From CAZWSX01 sp964636985 (GTDB taxonomy: Bacteria > Planctomycetota > Planctomycetia > Pirellulales > Pirellulaceae), in NCBI GenBank assembly GCA_964636985.1, contig CAZWSX010000011.1:138021-202020 (forward strand): DNA of 64,000 bases. Direction: 5' to 3'. The notes beneath the pieces are model-generated. The model searched no databases, was not told where the DNA came from, and saw only the letters and a list, made by a program, of their open reading frames with translations. Below, one piece after another: positions 36,332 to 45,042 of the stretch; position 1 is the first letter of the stretch, and each line of letters begins with the position of its first letter. Both the position numbers and the translations under genes were made by a program.

Positions 36332-37384
36332 TTATTCCTTCCAACCGTGGGCATCACGGACCGAAATCATCGCCCGGAGGATATCGTTCCAGGTCGAGGA
36401 CTTCATCATCACCTCGTTGGGGAACATGCAGCCGTCCCAGCAGATGTGCCGGAACTTCCGCAGCACATTGCCGAAGCTATCCCGCATCCAATGCCCGGCA
36501 TGCTTGGCGATATTCAATTTGCCATTGGGATCGGTCGCCACGCAGTGACGGCCCGTCTTGTCGTGGCTGCCGCTTCCTTTGACGGTCGCGTCGTTTTGGG
36601 CGACGTGGAAATCGATCGTCCAGGGCCGCAGGGCTGCCGTGAGCGTTGCCAACGCCGAGTCGAGTTTCGCGCCATCTTTCCAGTCGTAACCGGCCGGAAG
36701 GATCGCATCCTCGGGAGCGTTGTATCCCAGCGTGTAGAGCAACGTGTGGGCCATGTCAGCCTGAAAACCGAGCGTTTGCGGCCGGCCGACCAGTTCCAAC
36801 AGCTGCACCATCCGCCGCCAGCTGTGCATCCCGCCCCAGCAAATTTCTCCTTCGGCAGCCAGGCGCTCGCCGTGTTGCTCGGCGACGTCGCATGCCCGCT
36901 TCCAAGTGTCGGCGATGAGCTGCTGGCTGGCTTCTGGGTTCTTTGCCCAGTCGCCAGGACCGCAAGCGCTATCGATCCGCACGATGCCGTACGGGCGAAT
37001 GCCGATCTCGCGCAGCTTCTTCGCGATCCGGCAACCTTTGCGAACTTGCTCGACAAACTGGGCCCGCTCCGCTTCGCTACCCATCGCGCTGCCACCGCCT
37101 GTCGGCGGCCAAACAGGAGCGACGACGGAACCAACCACCAACCCGCGCGATTTCACCTTGCTGGCCAGCGCCTCCAAATCCTTGTCGCTGCTGTCGATGT
37201 CGACGTGCGGGGCAAACAAGAACAAATCGACGCCATCAAACTTGATTCCGTCGACTTCCGCCGCGGCCGTCAGGTCGAGCATCTTTTCGAGCTCGATAAA
37301 AGGCTCGCCATCGGGCGACCCTTTGCCGACCACGCCCGGCCAGGCAGCGTTGTGCAGTTTCGGAAAGTTATTGACGTGCGACAT
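36332..37384 (-). CDS. Sugar phosphate isomerase/epimerase family protein (TIM barrel)
   Basis: A 350-residue TIM-barrel enzyme starting at ATG 37384, with AGGAT about eight bases upstream; the longer open frame upstream has no family character. Segments such as AAEVDGIKFDGVDLFLF, LAAEGEICWGGMHSWR (metal Glu and His), GFQADMAHTLLYT and IDFHVAQND fit the xylose-isomerase-like fold. HICWDGCMFPNEVM is near the C-terminus. Longer than the 270-residue enzyme at 28.1-29.0 kb. It lies downstream of a cupin-type isomerase on the same strand, and both probably act on the same unknown sugar. Confidence 0.8.
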   Translation of the reverse strand: MSHVNNFPKLHNAAWPGVVGKGSPDGEPFIELEKMLDLTAAAEVDGIKFDGVDLFLFAPHVDIDSSDKDLEALASKVKSRGLVVGSVVAPVWPPTGGGSAMGSEAERAQFVEQVRKGCRIAKKLREIGIRPYGIVRIDSACGPGDWAKNPEASQQLIADTWKRACDVAEQHGERLAAEGEICWGGMHSWRRMVQLLELVGRPQTLGFQADMAHTLLYTLGYNAPEDAILPAGYDWKDGAKLDSALATLTAALRPWTIDFHVAQNDATVKGSGSHDKTGRHCVATDPNGKLNIAKHAGHWMRDSFGNVLRKFRHICWDGCMFPNEVMMKSSTWNDILRAMISVRDAHGWKE

Positions 37385-37423
37385 GGTGCAATCCTGGTGG
37401 AGGTTAAAAGTCGTTTGGTAGGG

Positions 37424-37439
37424 CGGACAATCCTGTCCG
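37424..37439. repeat. Intergenic palindrome CGGACAATCCTGTCCG
   Basis: A perfect-arm palindrome in the short gap between the cupin gene and the TIM-barrel gene. It is the same core as the 8592/8694 and 25515 elements, read on the opposite strand. Confidence 0.55.
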
Positions 37440-37461
37440 TCAGGCGAATAAGCAACAACAA

Positions 37462-38709
37462 CTATTTCTTCGCGTAGTCGCCAACACTGGGAACTTTCGC
37501 GTGGACGTCGGGACCAAAGTACCGCAGGCCAACCAACGGCTCGCTCCCCGTGTTCTCGACCGTGACGCCGCGACTGGCAGCTTCGTGGGTGATGAAAACT
37601 TCGTCTTCGGTCTCTTGACCGAAACGAATCATGGCCGGGGTCTGCAAGTTTAACTTGCCGATCTTTCCCTTGCCTTGAACGGTAATCCAGCCACTGGCAC
37701 CAGGGTCTTTGATCGTGCACTTCGCGCCTGGCTCAAGGGTGAGTTCCTTGGCGCTGAAGAGTTGATCGCCATCAACACGGCCATACACAACCCACTTGTC
37801 GACGTAGCCGTTGCCTTGGTCGGCAACGATTGGTTCCAAGTAATTGTGCGCCTTAAAGTGCGTGTCGACGTTCTTTTCCCAGTCGAGCTGCCCGATAATG
37901 AAATCGAGGTCCTGATGCTTATCGGCAGGCATGTCCTTCACAAGCAGCGACCAAGGCACGTAGCGCCCTTCGACGATCGATTGAAACATTCCGAACACGT
38001 CGCTCCCCCACTGCGGTTCGTAGGTGCATAGCGACCCAGGAGCGTGCAACACGCCAGGCGGAATCAACCAGCCAGTACCGCGTTGCAAGCGATACGCCCG
38101 CGACAAATCGAGAATGCCGTTGTCGCCACGATTCCAGTTTTGCAAGCAACGACGGAGATCGTCCTTGGTGGTGCCCGGTTCGAGCCCCATGAACGTGTAG
38201 CTGAAGTTGTTATCGACGTTGTTGTATTGCGGCGGGAAATAGTAGCTTTCGGGCTTCCCTTCCTGCCCGACCAAGGCCGCGTCCTTTTGGCTTTGGTGCA
38301 TGTGGTGGGGAATCGGCCCCATGTTGTCGAAGAACTTGCTGTACACGGGCCATCGCTTGTACTTGCCGAACATCGTGGCGCCGATCAGCCGAGCACCCGC
38401 TTCCGCGACCGCGTCGCGCAGCAGGAACGTTTTGCCTTCGTGGCTGCAAAAGCTTAGGCCTTCGTGCCACACGCGTCCTTCGTTGGCGGCTTCGGTGGTG
38501 CTGGAGAACCACCGTTCGTCGATCCCGCCCCGGTTGGCACCGTAAGCGTACAAGTCGTTGGGGTGGAGCTTCAGCCGGCGTCCGGGATGCAAAAAGCTAC
38601 GAGGAACCCACGTGGGAGTCAGCCGCAACAAACCTTCGCCAGCGTCGAGGGCACTATTGAGAATCTTGGAAACGTTGTCTTTAGCGGACGCGTCTTTGGA
38701 GGCGGACAT
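37462..38709 (-). CDS. Cupin-type sugar isomerase-like protein (mannose-6-phosphate isomerase-like)
   Basis: About 415 residues from ATG 38709 (TTG 38721 is an alternative). A double cupin fold is suggested by PIPHHMHQSQKDA (about 140-155, metal-binding His cluster and Glu/Gln), by GTGWLIPPGVLHAPG as the second metal His, and by a C-terminal cupin-like strand set (ITVQGKGKIGKLNL, FITHEAA). This pattern resembles type I phosphomannose isomerases and lyxose-isomerase-like cupins, but substrate residues cannot be assigned. It is divergent from the DUF4432 epimerase-like gene and upstream of the TIM-barrel gene. Confidence 0.7.
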   Translation of the reverse strand: MSASKDASAKDNVSKILNSALDAGEGLLRLTPTWVPRSFLHPGRRLKLHPNDLYAYGANRGGIDERWFSSTTEAANEGRVWHEGLSFCSHEGKTFLLRDAVAEAGARLIGATMFGKYKRWPVYSKFFDNMGPIPHHMHQSQKDAALVGQEGKPESYYFPPQYNNVDNNFSYTFMGLEPGTTKDDLRRCLQNWNRGDNGILDLSRAYRLQRGTGWLIPPGVLHAPGSLCTYEPQWGSDVFGMFQSIVEGRYVPWSLLVKDMPADKHQDLDFIIGQLDWEKNVDTHFKAHNYLEPIVADQGNGYVDKWVVYGRVDGDQLFSAKELTLEPGAKCTIKDPGASGWITVQGKGKIGKLNLQTPAMIRFGQETEDEVFITHEAASRGVTVENTGSEPLVGLRYFGPDVHAKVPSVGDYAKK

Positions 38710-38936
38710 AGTGGTGATCAAACTCGTAGTGAAAAACCAAGGAAATTAGCGTTCTCGGCGAGGCGGGACCTAAGGTACCGCGATCGTTTTTCGGTCGATA
38801 TCTTTGTATTCTCACGGCGGTTTCGTCGCAAGCAGCGGCCAAACGGTTGCCGATCGACGGATAGCATCGGTAAAATCGCCGCCATCGGATTCCAAAGCAC
38901 GATTCGAAAACCTTTCCACCCACCCGAGTTCCCTCC

Positions 38937-40088
38937 ATGCCCGCCTCCATTCCCCTCATCGCTCAAAAAGTGGAAACCCTGCGAACCGTTTCGGCCGCCG
39001 ATCTCGGCGGGACAGGCGACTGGAAAGTGACGGTCAGCCAGCACGCCGAAGGCCTTTCCCGCGGGGTCGAAACGATCCTGGTCGATAACGGAAAACTCAA
39101 ATTTTCCGTTATTCCCACGCGCGGCATGGGAATCGGCAAGACTTGGCTTGGCGATTTGGAGATCGGCTGGAAGTCGCCCGTCCAGGGCCCAGTCCATCCG
39201 TCGCTGGTCCCCATCTCCGAACCAAGCGGCCTGGGTTGGCTAAATGGTTTTGACGAGTTGCTGGTCCGCTGCGGATTGGAAAGCAACGGTGCGCCGGAAC
39301 ACGACGAAAAGACCGGGCGGCTCTCCTACCCTCTTCACGGTCGAATTGCCAACATTCCAGCGCACGACGTGCAAATTGCCTGGGACGATGCCTCAGGCGA
39401 GATCGTCGTTCGCGGCGTGGTCGACGAAATCCGCTTCCACTTTTTGAAACTGCGACTCACAGCCAGCATTCGCACCAAGCCGGGCTCATCGACGCTCTCC
39501 GTGGTCGACGAAATCGAAAACCTTTCAGCCACCCCCGCCGAAGCCCAGATTTTATACCACTGGAACTTCGGTCTGCCGCTGCTCGACGGCGGCTCGCGAT
39601 TGGTCGTCCCGGCCAAGACGGTCGTGCCGCGCAACGACCACGCCGCCGCCAGCATCAAGAGCTGGGACAACTACCAGGCACCAGAACCCGGTTTCGCCGA
39701 GCAAGTCTATTTCTTCGACATGGCAGCCAAAGACGATCGCACCCGTGTCCTCCTCAAGAACGCCCACGGCTCGGCAGGCGTCAGCCTCGTCTACAACCGC
39801 AAGCAACTCCCCTGCTTCTCGCAGTGGAAAGACACCGCATCCATTGCCGACGGTTACGTAACGGGCCTCGAACCCGCAACTAACTTCCCTAACCCTCGAT
39901 CCTTCGAAGGAAAACAAGGCCGCGTGGTGAAACTCGCAGGCGGCGCGAAAACCAAGTTCGAGCAGTCGCTCGAAATCCACCCCGATGCGGCCTCCGTGGC
40001 AGCCGCAGAGAAAGAAGTCGCCGCCATCGCGGGCGGCACCAAGGCGCAGGTCTTCGACAAACCCCAAAGCACGTGGTGCGCGCCGTAG
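38937..40088 (+). CDS. DUF4432 / aldose 1-epimerase-like protein
   Basis: A 383-residue beta-sandwich protein of the galactose-mutarotase superfamily (DUF4432 group). The recognisable parts are FSVIPTRGMGIGKTWLGDLEIGW near residues 56-80, NGFDELLVRCGLESNG, SYPLHGRIANIP with the conserved His, and ILYHWNFGLPLLDGGSRLVVPA. It probably binds a sugar or sugar acid and may epimerise it at C1. ATG 38937 fits the alignment well. The gene is divergent from the cupin isomerase, and the 227-base gap holds both promoters. Confidence 0.83.
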   Translation: MPASIPLIAQKVETLRTVSAADLGGTGDWKVTVSQHAEGLSRGVETILVDNGKLKFSVIPTRGMGIGKTWLGDLEIGWKSPVQGPVHPSLVPISEPSGLGWLNGFDELLVRCGLESNGAPEHDEKTGRLSYPLHGRIANIPAHDVQIAWDDASGEIVVRGVVDEIRFHFLKLRLTASIRTKPGSSTLSVVDEIENLSATPAEAQILYHWNFGLPLLDGGSRLVVPAKTVVPRNDHAAASIKSWDNYQAPEPGFAEQVYFFDMAAKDDRTRVLLKNAHGSAGVSLVYNRKQLPCFSQWKDTASIADGYVTGLEPATNFPNPRSFEGKQGRVVKLAGGAKTKFEQSLEIHPDAASVAAAEKEVAAIAGGTKAQVFDKPQSTWCAP

Positions 40089-40090
40089 AG

Positions 40091-41686
40091 TTATTTGGCC
40101 AACTCGTTGCGAAAAACGGACAATATAGGCTGGGGTTTGGCAATTTCCCCCATCTCGCCCGTGACGATGTCTAGTCGCCCGTCGCCGTCGGTATCGGCCA
40201 ACTCCACCACCGCGTGATTGCAGTGGTCGCGTTCGACGGAATGCCTTACCCACTCGTGGTTCTCTTTTTGCTCGAACCAAACGACCGAGTCGAACGTGTC
40301 ATCGGGCAGCTTGTCGGCGCCGAACATCAGTGCGATCGCAACAACATCCATGTCGCCATCGCCGTCGATATCGCCCGCTTTCGCCTGGCTGGAGCCAGGC
40401 AAGGCACCGATGAAGTGCTCGTCGAACGTGCCGTCGCCCTTGTTTCGCAGCCACCGCACGCCGTGATAGGGACGCGGAATAAATCGATCGAGCGAATCGC
40501 CGTTCGAATGGAGCAGGTCAGGGCGACCGTCGTGATCGAAATCGATCGCCGAGACCCAACTGGAACCAAATGCGGGGTCTTCACTCTTACGTACGATTTT
40601 GTTTTCGAACACGCCCTTTCCATGGTTGTAGAAGATCTCGATCGTCTCGATCTCCTGACCGTACGCCACCAGCATGTCCTGCTTACCGTTGCCATCGAAA
40701 TCGGCCAGCGAAACGCCTAGCGCTCCGTGGCGCCGGTCGATGGTTTCCTTTTCGAATTCGGGGGTATCACCTGTAGTTCCATTGTTTCGCAAAAGGAACA
40801 ACGATCCGGTAGAACGCCAACCAAACTCGGCAACCACAATGTCCAGGTCGCCATCTTCGTCGTAGTCGAAAGGAATCGCTTCGCACGTGCGTCCGATTTC
40901 CGCCGCTAACAAGATCGGATGATACGCACCATTCTCCTCTTTAAGGAGTTGCACTTTTCCCTTGAGGTGGTCGGCTGCGACAAAGCTTCCCAGTTCGGCA
41001 AGCACGTAGTCTTTTCCACCATCTCCATCCCAATCGACGGGCGCCACGCGACACGAATTCATGCCAGCGGTGATGAGTGTCGACGACCAAGATCCATCCA
41101 GCGGCCAACGCCGCACGTCGCCCGAACTCATGTCGCACGTGGTTAGCGAGTTGGTGCTCGGCTCCCATTCGATCTGCGAGATCCCGCCGATCGATACCGG
41201 CGGCGACCCCGTCAGCGGGACGGGCACAAACTTGACGTTGGTTGGTCCAGTGGGGAAATCCTTCGCCAGCGTGAACTTGAGCTCGTCCGGTGCCTTGTCG
41301 CGGAAATAGCGCACCGTGTCCTTTCGATCGGGCCGCTCGAGGTCGGTCCGAAGTGACTCGTCGTACAGCATGAACCCCTGCGCGACCTCCCGTAGCCATT
41401 CCGATTTTGGGTTCGTCGCGGCGTCAGGAACGCGATGACAATTGCCGCAAAACTTTTCCACCTTGGCAATCGATTCCGGGGTCAGCGGCTTGCCGTCGTC
41501 GTCGATGTCTTCCGACTTCTTTTTGGAAACCGAGGGCGGCTTGGTCGTTGTGGAAGAGCTCGTGGTCTTGGAATTCGTCGACGAAGTGCCGGAATTCGAG
41601 CCGAAATTGCACCCCCCGCCTAGGATTGCAACAAGGACGCAGCCAACCCACATCCGTACGCCCTGCACCAAGCGAAGTCGATTCAT
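40091..41686 (-). CDS. FG-GAP repeat lipoprotein with a heme c site
   Basis: About 531 residues from ATG 41686; GTG 41707 is an alternative. The N-terminus is a lipoprotein signal with lipobox LGGGC (Cys26). A Ser/Thr-rich linker follows, then a CGNCH heme-binding motif (80-84) in a short cytochrome-like segment. The remainder is a beta-propeller of about six FG-GAP/VCBS repeats, each with a calcium-loop motif such as DWDGDGGKD, DYDEDGDLD or DFDGNGKQD. It is therefore an envelope-anchored propeller that may carry one heme. It could bind a polymer or partner protein and take part in electron transfer (inference). Convergent with the DUF4432 gene. Confidence 0.83.
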   Translation of the reverse strand: MNRLRLVQGVRMWVGCVLVAILGGGCNFGSNSGTSSTNSKTTSSSTTTKPPSVSKKKSEDIDDDGKPLTPESIAKVEKFCGNCHRVPDAATNPKSEWLREVAQGFMLYDESLRTDLERPDRKDTVRYFRDKAPDELKFTLAKDFPTGPTNVKFVPVPLTGSPPVSIGGISQIEWEPSTNSLTTCDMSSGDVRRWPLDGSWSSTLITAGMNSCRVAPVDWDGDGGKDYVLAELGSFVAADHLKGKVQLLKEENGAYHPILLAAEIGRTCEAIPFDYDEDGDLDIVVAEFGWRSTGSLFLLRNNGTTGDTPEFEKETIDRRHGALGVSLADFDGNGKQDMLVAYGQEIETIEIFYNHGKGVFENKIVRKSEDPAFGSSWVSAIDFDHDGRPDLLHSNGDSLDRFIPRPYHGVRWLRNKGDGTFDEHFIGALPGSSQAKAGDIDGDGDMDVVAIALMFGADKLPDDTFDSVVWFEQKENHEWVRHSVERDHCNHAVVELADTDGDGRLDIVTGEMGEIAKPQPILSVFRNELAK

Positions 41687-41919
41687 CAATGATGGTCTTT
41701 TATGCACAGGAAAATCAGGTTGGCTTGGTGACCGCTAGACCAGTCTAACAAGCCGCGCTTGTTCGATTAAGCGGCGTTGAAAAAGGCTTGGGCCCAACAA
41801 ACTCGGCGAGTGCCATCGGCCTCGTTATGGACTAAACTGGAAGCTTAGAACCCGCCCCGCGATCCGTCCGCGCCAGGCCGATTCCTTCGGTCTCCCACCT
41901 TGTTCGGGAATACGACTCG

Positions 41920-44900
41920 ATGCGATCCCTTTTCGTCACTGTCGTCTGTTGGTCTTGGGCTTGTTGGCTGCCGATCTGCGGCCAGCCGCTATTCGCTGAC
42001 GAGCCGCTGATCTTTAACCGCGATATTCGGCCGATCCTCTCTGAACACTGTTTCGCCTGCCATGGTTTCGACGCAAAGAAGCGTCAAGCCGATTTACGGC
42101 TAGATATCGCCGAAGGTTCAGATTCGGTCATCGCCGCGGGCAAACCCGACGAAAGCGAGTTGTGGCATCGCGTCACCTCGTCGGATGACGAGAAAGTTAT
42201 GCCCCCGCCTGCGGCCAAGCGGCCGTTGAACGACGCCCAAAAAGCTTTGCTGCGAAAGTGGATCGAACAAGGCGCGCCCTATCAAAAACACTGGGCTTTC
42301 GAAGCCCCTGTGAAACCGCAGCCGCCGAAAACCTCGGCCCCTGCCGCGAATCCGATTGATTCGTTCCTGCTGGCTCGTCTGGAAAAAGAAGGGCTCGCGA
42401 CGCGGCCACAGGCGAACAAAGCAACCCTCATCCGCCGCGTCGCTTTTTCGCTCACCGGCTTGCCCCCGACGGCTGCTGAAGTGCATGCCTACGAAGCCGA
42501 TCAAGCCGACGGCGCATACGAGCGGATGGTCGAGCGCTATCTCGAAAGCACTCGCTACGGCGAGGAGATGGCCCGCCACTGGCTCGACGTCGCGCGCTAT
42601 GCCGATACGCACGGCCTCCATTTAGACAACGAGCGTTCGATGTGGGCGTACCGCGATTGGGTCGTCAACTCGTTCAACAAGAATCAACCATTCGATCAAT
42701 TCACCATCGACCAACTCGCCGGCGACCTGGTTCCCAACCCCACGCTCGACCAGATCGTGGCCACCGGTTTTAACCGTTGCAACGTGACCACGAGCGAAGG
42801 GGGCTCGATCGAGTCCGAGTTTCTCTATCGCTACGCCGTCGATCGCACGGCCACCGCGGTGCAAGCCTGGCTGGGCCTCACCGCCGGTTGTGCGGTTTGT
42901 CACGATCACAAGTTCGACCCCCTTTCGACCAAAGAGTTCTATTCGTTGTACGCCTTCTTTTACTCATCGTCCGATCCGGCGATGGATGGCAACAACAACA
43001 CCACGGCCCCGATCTCGAAGTTAATCACGCCCGAACTGCAAGCCAAACTCGACGCCGCCCGGGCCGCCGAAGCGGAGGCAAAACGCAGGCTCGACGAAGT
43101 CATTGCCAAAACAAACTACGCCGAACCAGCCGCCGACGCCGTGAAGGCCATCGACGACATTTGGCTGGACGATGTTTTCCCTCAAGGATCGCGAGTCAGT
43201 TGCAACTCTCGTAACTCCTCGGTGTGGTCGACGGCCACCGAGATCGAGCCCCAGCGCGGACTGCGGTCACTGAAACAACGCAGCGCATCGAACTACAACG
43301 ACAAGTTCGAAAATACGCTGGTACCGCTCTATATTCCGGGCAAGGCTCGTCTCACCATCGGACTGCGCCTCGACAAGTACGAGCCCTCCCAAGCCATTCG
43401 AATCGAACTGAATACGACGCGCGCCAACCGTGCCTGGGTTTGGGGCGACGCCAGCAAGTTCGGCATCGACGCCAAAGACCCTAATTACCGCGGAGCACTC
43501 CCGCCGGCCGACGCATGGACCGACGTAGAGATTCCCATCGATGCCCTCGGCCTCCAGCAAGGCGATCAGGTGTTGGCCATTACGCTGGCGCAAGTCGGCG
43601 GCAACTGTTGGTGGGACAATCTCCGCGTCACAGGCGAATCGCCACTCGCAAGCGACCCACGAAGCTCGTTCGCGAATTGGTTCAAGTCGCGCCAGGGGAA
43701 AGAGACACCAGAGGTCCCAGGCGAACTGGCCGCGGCCCTCAAGGCAGGCCCCGACGGCAACCCGAGCGACGAAGTCCGCACCAAACTCCTCCAGTTCTAT
43801 TTGACAAACGTCTACCGCGCGGACGGAGAGCTCGGAGACGCCCGAAAACAATGGCAACTGGCGAAAGAAGCAACCGCGACCGTCGAAGGCTCCGTCGCAT
43901 GGACGTTTGTGTTCAGCGAACTGGGAACCAAACGCGATGCCTTCGTGATGCAGCGTGGTCAGTACGATAAGCCCGGCGAAGCCGTGAATCGCAGCACGCC
44001 CGCGGTGTTCCCGCCTCTCAATCCAGTCGATCCCAATTTGCCCACGCGGCTCGACTTGGCCAAGTGGATGGTCTCGCCAGAGCATCCAACGACGGCGCGC
44101 GTGCAAGTGAACCGCTTGTGGCAGCAGTTTTTCGGCACAGGCCTGGTGAAAACCGGCGACGACTTTGGCAGCCAAGGCGAGCCGCCCAGCCACCCCGAAC
44201 TGCTCGATTGGCTGGCCGTGAGCTATCGCGAAAGCGGCTGGAATACCAAGGCGCTGGTCAAACTAATGCTCACTTCGGCCGCGTTCAAGCGTGATGCCGT
44301 CGTCGAACCGGCTGTCCTTGCTCGCGATCCTTACAACCGGCTCCTGGCTCGCGGACCGCGAATTCGACTCGATGCCGAACAACTGCGCGACAACGCTCTC
44401 TTTGTCGGCGGCTTGCTCGACGAAACTCGCGGCGGCCCAGGCGTGAAATCGTATCAACCGCCCAACATCTGGGAGCCCGTTGGCTATTCCGACAGCAATA
44501 CGCGGTTCTACTTGCAGGACCACGGGGCATCGCTCTACCGCCGCAGCCTTTACGCGTACCTGAAGCGAACAGCTCCCCCGCCCTTCATGAGCAACTTCGA
44601 CGCGCCCAATCGCGAGCAGCTTTGTGCCCGCCGCGAGCGGAGCAACACGCCGCTCCAGGCCCTGCAACTCATGAACGACACGCAGCACTTCGAAGCGGCC
44701 CGCGGCTTTGCCACGCGAATCCTCGCCGAAGCGGGCGCGACGCCGAGCGAGCGGGTCGACTTTGCCTATCGCACGCTGCTCTCGCGAGCGCCTTCCGACG
44801 ACGAGAAAAAGGTCGTTCTCCGTGCGCTACAAACGTTTTTGAATCACTACATCGCCGACCCCAGCGCCGCGCAAGCGGCTGTTGCTGTCGGCGAATCCCC

Positions 44901-44994
44901 CGTCAAATCGAAGGCTCCCGCCAGCGAACTGGCCGCCTACACCATGCTGGCCAACATGCTGCTCAATCTCGACGAGACCATCAACCGTAACTGA
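41920..44994 (+). CDS. PSD1 cytochrome / DUF1549 / DUF1553 protein (copy A)
   Basis: A 1024-residue exported protein. A signal peptide (about 1-27) is followed by a planctomycete-type cytochrome c domain with CFACH at 44-48. A DUF1549 domain spans about 145-355 (LTGLPPTAAEV, YADTHGLHLD, FDQFTIDQLAGDL). A beta-rich insert (about 420-560) may bind carbohydrate. The DUF1553 domain spans about 690-970 (LDLAKWMVSPEHPTTARVQVNRLWQQFFG, RRERSNTPLQALQLMND). The enzymatic role is unproven; these proteins always travel with DUF1501 proteins and are thought to act on glycans. The DUF1501 gene starts 48 bases downstream. Confidence 0.92.
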   Translation: MRSLFVTVVCWSWACWLPICGQPLFADEPLIFNRDIRPILSEHCFACHGFDAKKRQADLRLDIAEGSDSVIAAGKPDESELWHRVTSSDDEKVMPPPAAKRPLNDAQKALLRKWIEQGAPYQKHWAFEAPVKPQPPKTSAPAANPIDSFLLARLEKEGLATRPQANKATLIRRVAFSLTGLPPTAAEVHAYEADQADGAYERMVERYLESTRYGEEMARHWLDVARYADTHGLHLDNERSMWAYRDWVVNSFNKNQPFDQFTIDQLAGDLVPNPTLDQIVATGFNRCNVTTSEGGSIESEFLYRYAVDRTATAVQAWLGLTAGCAVCHDHKFDPLSTKEFYSLYAFFYSSSDPAMDGNNNTTAPISKLITPELQAKLDAARAAEAEAKRRLDEVIAKTNYAEPAADAVKAIDDIWLDDVFPQGSRVSCNSRNSSVWSTATEIEPQRGLRSLKQRSASNYNDKFENTLVPLYIPGKARLTIGLRLDKYEPSQAIRIELNTTRANRAWVWGDASKFGIDAKDPNYRGALPPADAWTDVEIPIDALGLQQGDQVLAITLAQVGGNCWWDNLRVTGESPLASDPRSSFANWFKSRQGKETPEVPGELAAALKAGPDGNPSDEVRTKLLQFYLTNVYRADGELGDARKQWQLAKEATATVEGSVAWTFVFSELGTKRDAFVMQRGQYDKPGEAVNRSTPAVFPPLNPVDPNLPTRLDLAKWMVSPEHPTTARVQVNRLWQQFFGTGLVKTGDDFGSQGEPPSHPELLDWLAVSYRESGWNTKALVKLMLTSAAFKRDAVVEPAVLARDPYNRLLARGPRIRLDAEQLRDNALFVGGLLDETRGGPGVKSYQPPNIWEPVGYSDSNTRFYLQDHGASLYRRSLYAYLKRTAPPPFMSNFDAPNREQLCARRERSNTPLQALQLMNDTQHFEAARGFATRILAEAGATPSERVDFAYRTLLSRAPSDDEKKVVLRALQTFLNHYIADPSAAQAAVAVGESPVKSKAPASELAAYTMLANMLLNLDETINRN

Positions 44995-45042
44995 TCGCGG
45001 ATTCTCCACCGAACGCGTTCTCCACGGAACAAGGTTTTCCCT

